Source of the DNA: an uncultured Prevotella sp.
GTDB lineage: Bacteria; Bacteroidota; Bacteroidia; Bacteroidales; Bacteroidaceae
Length of the DNA stretch: 11,402 nucleotides
Assembly: GCA_937880835.1 (NCBI GenBank)
Contig: CALGRN010000002.1
Span: 1 to 11,402, forward strand
Direction of reading: 5' to 3'
Shown here: positions 6,080-11,402 of the stretch, piece after piece
Numbering within the stretch: the first letter of the stretch is position 1
Layout of the letters: every line of letters starts with the position of its first letter
The notes under the pieces: generated by a model
Database searches by the model: none
What the model was told of the DNA's origin: nothing
What the model saw: only the letters and a program-made list of their open reading frames with translations
Translations under genes and position numbers: made by a program

Positions 6080-9000
6080 ATGAATTTAAATAAAATCCTA
6101 CAATCATTGTTTGGCAACAAGTCAACTCGGGACATGAAGCTCATCCAACCATTTGTTGAGCAGGTAAAGAAGGTATATCCGGAGATAAAGGCTTTGAGCA
6201 ATGACGAGCTGCGTGCACGTACAAAAGAAATACAGAAATACGTACAAGACTCTGCAAGCAGTCAGAAGAAAGAAATCGAAGACTTAAAAGCAAAGATAGA
6301 GGATACTCCGATAGACGAAAGAGAAGATATTTTCAATCATATAGATAAATTAGAAAAAGAAGTTCTTGATATATACGAAACATCTCTAAATGAGGTTATG
6401 CCTGTGGCTTTCAGCATAATTAAAGACACGGCGAGACGTTTCTCTGAGAACGAGGAGACTGTTGTAACGGCTAATGATTTCGACAGAGACTTGGCGGCTG
6501 ATCCTGCAAAAGACTTCGTTACGATAGACGGAGACAAAGCCATATATCATAATCATTGGACAGCAGGAGGCAATGATCTTAAATGGGAGATGATACACTA
6601 TGACGTTCAGTTATTCGGTGGTGTTGTTCTTCATCAAGGTAAAATTGCGGAAATGGCAACAGGTGAAGGTAAAACTTTGGTTGCTACTTTGCCTGTGTTC
6701 CTTAACGCATTGACGGGAAACGGTGTACACGTTGTAACGGTTAACGATTATCTTGCCAAGCGTGACTCTGAATGGATGGGACCTTTATATGAATTCAACG
6801 GGCTCAGCGTTGACTGTATAGACAAGCATCGTCCTAATTCACCTGAACGCAGAAAAGCTTATTTGGCAGATATAACATTTGGAACAAACAACGAGTTCGG
6901 TTTTGATTATCTGCGTGACAATATGGCTATATCACCTGCCGATCTTGTTCAGCGTGCGCACAACTATGCCATTGTCGATGAGGTTGACTCGGTATTGATA
7001 GACGATGCCCGTACTCCTCTTATCATATCAGGTCCTGTGCCGAAAGGTGATGATCAGATGTTTGAAGAATATCAGCCTTTGGTGGAACGTCTTGTGGATG
7101 TACAACGCAAGCAGGCTACACAGTTCCTTGCCGAAGCAAAACAGAAGATATCGGAAGGTCAGGCTGCAAAGAATCAGAAAGAAATAGAAGAAGGTTTCCT
7201 TTCTTTATACAGATGCTATAAATGTCTTCCTAAATACAAACCTCTTATCAAGTATTTATCGGAGGAAGGCATAAAAGCCGGAATGTTGAAGACAGAAGAA
7301 ACCTATATGGAGAACAACAACCGCAGAATGCCGGAGGCAGTAGAGCCTTTATATTTTGTTGTTGACGAGAAACTTAACTCGGCGGATCTTACTGACAAAG
7401 GAACAGAATGGTTGGCTAAACAGGTTAATGATAAAAATCTTTTCGTGCTTCCTGACATAACGAGCCAGTTGTCGGCACTCGAAACAGAGAGCGGACTTGA
7501 TGCTCAGCAACGTCTTGACAAGAAAGATGACATGCTCAATCACTATGCAGTGCAGAGCGAACGCGTTCATACCTTGCAGCAGTTGCTGAAAGCATACACA
7601 ATGTTTAACAAGGATGATGAATACGTTGTCATTGACGGCGAGGTTAAGATTGTTGACGAACAGACCGGACGTATAATGGAAGGACGTCGTTGGAGCGATG
7701 GACTTCATCAGGCTGTTGAGGCAAAAGAGCATGTAAAAGTTGAGGCTGCTACACAGACTTTTGCAACTATTACTTTGCAGAACTACTTCCGTATGTATCA
7801 TAAACTGGCAGGTATGACAGGTACTGCGAGTACGGAAGCAGGCGAATTCTGGGATATTTACAAGCTCGATGTAGTAGAAATTCCTACAAACAAACCTGTT
7901 GCCCGTAACGATATGGATGACAGAGTTTACAAGACTGCGCGTGAAAAATACAATGCAGTAATAGATGAAGTAATAAACATGCGTAACAGCGGACGCCCCT
8001 GTTTGGTAGGTACAACGTCTGTCGAGATAAGCGAATTGCTGAGCAAGATGCTTAACATGCGCCATATACCTCATAACGTGCTTAATGCCAAATTGCATCA
8101 GAAAGAAGCAAATATCGTGGCAGAAGCAGGACGCAGCACGCTCGGAAAGGTCATGATAAAAGATGAAGAGGGCAACGAGCATGAAGAAGAAAGAATGCTT
8201 GGAGCTATTACCATCGCTACCAATATGGCGGGTCGTGGTACTGACATCAAGCTGAGTGACGAGGTTAAGGAAGCAGGAGGACTTGCGATTATAGGTACAG
8301 AAAGACATGAAAGCCGTCGTGTTGACAGACAGTTGCGAGGACGTGCGGGACGTCAGGGCGATCCCGGTTCTTCTGTTTTCTTCGTCAGTCTCGAAGATAA
8401 ACTGATGCGTCTGTTCGGAAGCGAACGTATTGCGAGCGTAATGGACCGTCTCGGATTTAAAGAGGGAGACCTCATTGAGAGCCCGATGATTTCAAAGCAG
8501 ATAGAAAGAGCGCAGAAGAAAGTGGAAGAAAACAACTTCGGAATACGTAAACGTCTGCTCGAATATGACGATGTAATGAACAAACAGCGAACGGTTATAT
8601 ATGAGAAACGCCGTCATGCTCTTATGGGTGAGCGTATCGGAATGGATATAACTAACGTCATCTGGGATCGTGTGATATATATAATCAACAACAACGATTA
8701 TGAAGGTTGCAAGGAACAGTTCCTCAAAGTATTGTCAATGGAATGTCCTTTCGAAGAGTCTGAGTTCTTAAACGGAGACAGAAATGCCCTTGTAGAGCGT
8801 ACCTTCCAAGATGCAATGGGTGCGTTCAAGCGCAAAACAGACCGCATACAGACTGTTGCACTGCCTATAATTAAAGAGGTATATGAAAACCAGAGTGCAA
8901 TGTATGAGCGCATAATGGTTCCCATAACCGATGGAAAGCGTGTGTATAACATACCTTGTAATCTGAAAGAGGCGTATGATACAGAATGTAAGTCGGTTGT

Positions 9001-9460
9001 AAAACAGTTTGAAAAAGTTATTATGCTGCATATTATAGATGATAACTGGAAAGAGAACCTACGTCAGCTTGACGAGCTTAGACATAGCGTACAGAATGCT
9101 TCATACGAACAGAAAGACCCATTGTTGATTTTCAAATTGGAAAGCGTTACGCTTTGGGATAATATGATTAACGATATGAATAATCGTATAACAAGTATTC
9201 TTATGCGTGGTCAGATTCCAGAAATGCAGCAACAAGTACAGGAAGCTGCACCCGAAGAACGCAGTCAGCGTTATAACGAACAGAAAGATGAACTTGTTGA
9301 CAGAAACCAACAGGCTGCGGCAAATCATGACACGCGAGAAGGTGCACAGGTACAACAGCGTACTCCTTATGTAAAAGATAAGATGCCGGGACGAAATGAT
9401 CCTTGTCCATGCGGAAGCGGCAAGAAGTTCAAGAACTGTCACGGCAAAGGCTTGGCTTAG
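6080..9460 (+). CDS. secA: Preprotein translocase ATPase SecA
   Basis: SecA is the cytoplasmic motor that pushes unfolded preproteins through the SecYEG channel. The 1126-residue product carries the full set of motifs: Walker A MATGEGKT (Lys198), THFGTNNEFGFDYLRDNM-like block near 280, DEVDSVLIDDARTPLIISG from Asp300, the preprotein-crosslinking and NBD2 regions with EGRRWSDGLHQAVEAKE, TNMAGRGTDIKL (714-725), and RRVDRQLRGRAGRQGDPGSS (arginine fingers, about 746-765). A C-terminal CxCx8CH zinc site (Cys1109, Cys1111, Cys1120, His1121) is the usual SecB/ribosome-binding tail. It is about 225 residues longer than E. coli SecA because of charged helical insertions near 55-105, 115-170 and 335-430, plus a Gln-rich linker before the zinc tail; long SecA proteins are usual in Bacteroidetes. 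It has its own promoter and a hairpin terminator just after the stop, so it is likely monocistronic. Confidence 0.99.
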   Translation: MNLNKILQSLFGNKSTRDMKLIQPFVEQVKKVYPEIKALSNDELRARTKEIQKYVQDSASSQKKEIEDLKAKIEDTPIDEREDIFNHIDKLEKEVLDIYETSLNEVMPVAFSIIKDTARRFSENEETVVTANDFDRDLAADPAKDFVTIDGDKAIYHNHWTAGGNDLKWEMIHYDVQLFGGVVLHQGKIAEMATGEGKTLVATLPVFLNALTGNGVHVVTVNDYLAKRDSEWMGPLYEFNGLSVDCIDKHRPNSPERRKAYLADITFGTNNEFGFDYLRDNMAISPADLVQRAHNYAIVDEVDSVLIDDARTPLIISGPVPKGDDQMFEEYQPLVERLVDVQRKQATQFLAEAKQKISEGQAAKNQKEIEEGFLSLYRCYKCLPKYKPLIKYLSEEGIKAGMLKTEETYMENNNRRMPEAVEPLYFVVDEKLNSADLTDKGTEWLAKQVNDKNLFVLPDITSQLSALETESGLDAQQRLDKKDDMLNHYAVQSERVHTLQQLLKAYTMFNKDDEYVVIDGEVKIVDEQTGRIMEGRRWSDGLHQAVEAKEHVKVEAATQTFATITLQNYFRMYHKLAGMTGTASTEAGEFWDIYKLDVVEIPTNKPVARNDMDDRVYKTAREKYNAVIDEVINMRNSGRPCLVGTTSVEISELLSKMLNMRHIPHNVLNAKLHQKEANIVAEAGRSTLGKVMIKDEEGNEHEEERMLGAITIATNMAGRGTDIKLSDEVKEAGGLAIIGTERHESRRVDRQLRGRAGRQGDPGSSVFFVSLEDKLMRLFGSERIASVMDRLGFKEGDLIESPMISKQIERAQKKVEENNFGIRKRLLEYDDVMNKQRTVIYEKRRHALMGERIGMDITNVIWDRVIYIINNNDYEGCKEQFLKVLSMECPFEESEFLNGDRNALVERTFQDAMGAFKRKTDRIQTVALPIIKEVYENQSAMYERIMVPITDGKRVYNIPCNLKEAYDTECKSVVKQFEKVIMLHIIDDNWKENLRQLDELRHSVQNASYEQKDPLLIFKLESVTLWDNMINDMNNRITSILMRGQIPEMQQQVQEAAPEERSQRYNEQKDELVDRNQQAAANHDTREGAQVQQRTPYVKDKMPGRNDPCPCGSGKKFKNCHGKGLA

Positions 9461-9466
9461 AAATAT

Positions 9467-9508
9467 CAGGGCAACGTAATAATTTTATTATGGCGTTGCC
9501 CTGTTTGC
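9467..9508 (+). terminator. Hairpin terminator after secA
   Basis: Six bases after the secA stop, CAGGGCAACG (9467-9476) pairs perfectly with CGTTGCCCTG (9494-9503). The loop itself contains TAATAA/TTATTA (9477-9482 and 9485-9490), which lengthens the stem with a small TGG bulge. The trailing TTT tract is short (TGTTTGC), so termination may be imperfect, but the stem is strong and well placed. Confidence 0.8.
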
Positions 9509-9513
9509 ATATA

Positions 9514-9561
9514 GCCGTCCGACATACCGTTCCGACGGTATTCCGAATACTTCCCGACGGC
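9514..9561. repeat. GC-rich nested palindrome
   Basis: An inner perfect hairpin ATACCGT-TCCG-ACGGTAT (9524-9541, 7-bp stem, 4-base loop) sits inside an outer stem GCCGTC (9514-9519) / GACGGC (9556-9561). The words CCGAC and CGACGG recur three times, so alternative pairings exist. It is clearly richer in G+C than its surroundings. A TTCTTTTA tract follows at 9563-9570, so it could serve as a second terminator for secA read-through, or as a dispersed palindromic repeat. The sequence alone cannot decide. Confidence 0.6.
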
Positions 9562-9634
9562 GTTCTTTTATGTATGTAGATAAATCGGTTATGAGAGATG
9601 AAAGATGATGCGGCTGTTTCTGCTGCCTGATAGT

Positions 9635-9722
9635 TATTGTTTTGCGATGCAAGAGTATAGCTTTTGCAATATGAAAGCATAACTTTTAGAGTGCAAAACA
9701 ATAGCTTTTGAAAAGCAGAATC
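9635..9722. repeat. Four degenerate 22-base tandem repeats
   Basis: Four consecutive 22-base units begin at 9635, 9657, 9679 and 9701. Units two to four share ATA(G/A)CTTTT at the same phase, followed by a G/A-rich half. The first unit keeps TTTTGC in register. Each unit is itself partly palindromic: TTGC-GAT-GCAA in the first, and the perfect GCTTTT-G-AAAAGC (9704-9716) in the fourth. The array is flanked by direct copies of CTGCCTGAT at 9623-9631 and 9726-9734. There are no unique spacers, so it is not a CRISPR. I recall similar AAAACAATAGCTTTTG-like sequences between genes in Prevotella, but copy number cannot be tested here. Confidence 0.65.
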
Positions 9723-9763
9723 TAACTGCCTGATGTTCAGGATTATATGAGTCGTCAGATTCT
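9717..9763. repeat. Imperfect stem-loop beside the tandem array
   Basis: AGAATCT (9717-9723) pairs with AGATTCT (9757-9763), enclosing a smaller hairpin CCTGA-TGT-TCAGG (9729-9741). The outer arm starts inside the last 22-base unit, so the two structures are joined. No T-tract follows, and its role is unknown. Confidence 0.4.
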
Positions 9764-9938
9764 TTGCGTGCGAACAGTTGCAGTTTTCATCTTTTATTGA
9801 ATGCATGAAATGGTGATGTATCTCGTTTTTATGATACGGATATGAAACTATACGATGTAGTGTTTATACAGTATGAATTCACTTCTGCCGTAATAGTATA
9901 ATGATTAATGTATAATCAGATAAATTATTGATAATAAT

Positions 9939-10685
9939 ATGCAAATTACAATTAAAGATTTAAAGAAGTCGTTTAATGACAAAACTGCCGTAAATATATC
10001 TGATTTTACAATAAAATCAGGTGAGATTTTAGGACTCGTGGGCAACAATGGTGCAGGAAAAACAACTCTTTTCCGCTTGTTCTTAGACCTTCTTAAATCT
10101 GATGAAGGAAACGTTGTTTTCAAATATAACATACGTTCAGCGTCAGATGACGGCGTTGTCGAAAAAGAATTAGACCCCACGTTGTCGGAAGATTGGAAGA
10201 CAGTGACCGGTTGTTATCTCGATGAAGGTTTTCTCATAGATTTCCTTACGCCCGAAGAATATTTTGCATTCATAGCAAAAGTAAATTCCATCAGCGATGA
10301 AGAACTGAACGAAAGGCTTAAAACCTTTGAGCATTTCATGAATGGCGAGATAATGGAACAGAAAAAACTGATACGTAATTTCTCCGCAGGAAACAAACAG
10401 AAAATAGGCATTATATCTGCATTGCTTAACAGGCCGCAACTGCTTGTGTTGGATGAACCGTTCAACTTCTTAGACCCTTCGAGCCAGAACGCGTTGAAGA
10501 ACATACTTGTTTCTTACAATAAAGATACCGATGCCACAATACTTATAAGCAGCCATAATTTGCAGCATACTGTCGATATCAGCACAAGAGTAGCCCTTCT
10601 TGAACATGGCGTGATAATAAAATCGCTTGCCAATGAGAATGGCAGTGTGTCAAAAGAACTTGAAGATTATTTTAATGTGAAATAG
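9939..10685 (+). CDS. ABC transporter ATP-binding protein
   Basis: The 248-residue protein is a single ABC nucleotide-binding domain: Walker A GNNGAGKTT (35-43, Lys41), signature region NFSAGNKQK (147-155), Walker B LLVLDEPF (168-175, catalytic Glu173), D-loop FLDP and the switch His in ISSHN (His206). It would power a membrane transporter by ATP hydrolysis at the cytoplasmic face. Two features differ from the textbook form: the signature is FSAGN instead of LSGGQ, and the Q-loop position in CYLDEGFLIDFLTPEEYF carries Asp95 instead of Gln. The CcmA/NatA-like Bacteroidetes ATPases often look like this and usually accompany a DUF5687-type permease. No permease is encoded next to it here: repeats lie upstream and feoAB downstream. 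The substrate is unknown. Confidence 0.9.
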   Translation: MQITIKDLKKSFNDKTAVNISDFTIKSGEILGLVGNNGAGKTTLFRLFLDLLKSDEGNVVFKYNIRSASDDGVVEKELDPTLSEDWKTVTGCYLDEGFLIDFLTPEEYFAFIAKVNSISDEELNERLKTFEHFMNGEIMEQKKLIRNFSAGNKQKIGIISALLNRPQLLVLDEPFNFLDPSSQNALKNILVSYNKDTDATILISSHNLQHTVDISTRVALLEHGVIIKSLANENGSVSKELEDYFNVK

Positions 10686-10703
10686 GTATTCAAAAAACCA
10701 CGA

Positions 10704-10721
10704 GATTACTCTGCGATAATC
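10704..10721. other. Weak hairpin after the ABC ATPase gene
   Basis: GATTA (10704-10708) and TAATC (10717-10721) can form a 5-bp stem with an 8-base loop, followed by ATTTTTG. It lies 18 bases after the ATPase stop and could be a weak terminator, but the stem is short and A+T-rich. Confidence 0.2.
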
Positions 10722-10736
10722 ATTTTTGAGTATCTT

Positions 10737-10789
10737 TTGATTAAATATATATAAATGCAATCAAGTTGCAGTTTTTTGTTGTATTTTTG
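10737..10789 (+). promoter_or_regulatory. Putative feoAB promoter with upstream inverted repeat
   Basis: TATTTTTG at 10782-10789 matches the -7 consensus TAnnTTTG, placing transcription start near 10794 and a leader of about 14 bases before the ATG at 10808. No well-spaced -33 element is seen. Upstream, TTGATT (10737-10742) and AATCAA (10759-10764) form an inverted repeat with a 16-base A+T-rich spacer. Its position just upstream of the expected -33 region would suit a regulator, possibly iron-responsive given the gene, but it does not match a Fur or DtxR consensus that I can confirm. Confidence 0.4.
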
Positions 10790-10807
10790 TGACAAAATAA
10801 TGATTAG

Positions 10808-11402
10808 ATGAAGTTATCAGAGCTTAAAACAGGCGAAAAAGGTGTTATTGTGAAAGTTCTGGGACATGGAGGATTTCGCAAGCGTATAATAGAAATGGGC
10901 TTCATAAAAGGTAAGCTTGTCGAAGTCTTACTCAATGCTCCCTTTCAAGATCCTGTGAAATATAAGATCATGGAATATGAAGTCTCATTGCGACACAGCG
11001 AGGCTGAACAGATAGAAGTAATGTCCGAAGATGAAGCAAAGAATATCAGCGGGTATTTTACATCATCAAAAGATAACTCTGATGTTATAGACGAAGATTG
11101 CATAGACGAAGATAGGATAACAGAACAGCAACTCCTTGATGCCGCAATGGAAAAACGCCGTACCATAAATGTGGCATTGGTCGGAAATCCGAATTGCGGC
11201 AAAACATCGCTTTTCAACTTTGCTTCCGGTGCTCACGAACGTGTGGGCAATTACTCCGGTGTTACGGTAGATGCAAAGGTAGGCTATGCCGTTTTTGAAG
11301 GATATCGTTTCAATATTGTTGATTTACCCGGCACTTATTCGCTTTCCGCTTATTCTCCTGAGGAACTTTATGTACGTAAGCAGATAATAGAACAAACGCC
11401 GG
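10808..11402 (+). CDS. feoB: Fused FeoA-FeoB ferrous iron transport protein, 3' end cut by window
   Basis: From ATG 10808 there are 198 codons with no stop before the window ends, so only the N-terminal quarter or so is present. Residues 1-73 form a FeoA (SH3-like) domain: MKLSELKTGEKGVIVKVLG, then RKRIIEMGFIKGKLVEVL, then YEVSLRHSEAEQIEV. An acidic linker (about 75-116) leads to the FeoB GTPase domain with G1 GNPNCGKTS (126-134), G2 VGNYSGVTVD with Thr153, and G3 DLPGTYSL (172-179). The missing part should hold G4, G5 and the membrane channel for Fe2+. FeoB imports ferrous iron across the inner membrane, and FeoA normally assists it as a separate protein; fused FeoA-FeoB is well known in Bacteroidetes. 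An ATG at 10800 is followed at once by a stop and is not the start. The linker carries an in-frame 15-base tandem duplication. Confidence 0.96.
   Translation, partial: MKLSELKTGEKGVIVKVLGHGGFRKRIIEMGFIKGKLVEVLLNAPFQDPVKYKIMEYEVSLRHSEAEQIEVMSEDEAKNISGYFTSSKDNSDVIDEDCIDEDRITEQQLLDAAMEKRRTINVALVGNPNCGKTSLFNFASGAHERVGNYSGVTVDAKVGYAVFEGYRFNIVDLPGTYSLSAYSPEELYVRKQIIEQTP

Larger units (their letters stand above)
9504..9938. other. Gene-free intergenic stretch with several repeat structures
   Basis: This 435-base interval between the secA terminator and the ABC ATPase gene contains no convincing coding sequence on either strand. In order it holds a GC-rich nested palindrome (9514-9561), a 22-base degenerate tandem array (9635-9722) inside a 9-base direct repeat (CTGCCTGAT at 9623 and 9726), a stem-loop (9717-9763), a weak GTATC/GATAC hairpin (9818-9837), and an A+T-rich leader before the ATG at 9939. 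No clear TAnnTTTG promoter box for the ATPase was found in it. Confidence 0.7.

Noticed and set aside
7349..8308. A 319-codon open frame on the minus strand
   Set aside because: It lies wholly antisense within secA over the conserved NBD2 motifs; its composition reflects the complementary codons, and no promoter or domain is evident.
9635..9722. CRISPR array
   Set aside because: The units are directly adjacent with no unique spacers, are degenerate, and there are no cas genes nearby.
9429..9806. A 125-codon open frame on the minus strand across the secA 3' end and the repeat region
   Set aside because: It runs antisense through the conserved SecA zinc tail, the terminator hairpin and the tandem repeats, has no domain-like pattern, and its Cys- and Ser-rich composition fits a shadow frame.
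9842..9901. A 19-codon frame MKLYDVVFIQYEFTSAVIV before the ABC ATPase gene
   Set aside because: It is too short to distinguish from chance, with no promoter, conserved pattern or coupling to the next gene.

Overview
The window looks like chromosomal DNA from a Bacteroidales bacterium, most probably Prevotella or a close relative. The evidence is the A+T-rich base composition, starts without Shine-Dalgarno sequences but with A-rich leaders, several -7 boxes of the Bacteroidetes form TAnnTTTG, an outer-membrane lipopolysaccharide (LPS) export gene encoding a lipoprotein LptC, an enlarged SecA of 1126 residues, and a fused FeoA-FeoB. The genus is an inference; no rRNA or other marker gene is present.

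Positions 1-3222 hold a minus-strand gene block, transcribed right to left: an OmpP1/FadL-like outer-membrane beta-barrel protein, then the LPS-export lipoprotein LptC, then a CNNM/CBS/CorC membrane protein that runs off the left edge. Gaps of 25 and 46 bases suggest one envelope operon. Divergent promoters lie around 3223-3347.

Positions 3348-5967 hold a two-gene plus-strand unit whose genes overlap by 11 bases. The first encodes a DUF4105 (Lnb N-terminal-like) periplasmic domain fused to a membrane domain. The second encodes a secreted PafA-type alkaline phosphatase superfamily protein in which almost every catalytic residue appears to be missing. This pair is the best candidate here for something poorly described: an envelope module joining a possible thiol-type enzyme domain to a pseudo-phosphatase.

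Positions 5968-9508 hold secA with its own promoter and a strong hairpin terminator. Positions 9504-9938 form a gene-free stretch that is not plain spacer. It has a GC-rich nested palindrome, four degenerate 22-base tandem repeats flanked by a 9-base direct repeat, and another stem-loop.

Positions 9939-10685 encode an ABC-transporter ATPase with no adjacent permease in view. From 10808 to the right edge is the start of a FeoA-FeoB ferrous iron transporter, preceded by a -7-like box and a small inverted repeat. Much of the window serves envelope biogenesis and transport: LPS export, Sec secretion, outer-membrane proteins and iron uptake.
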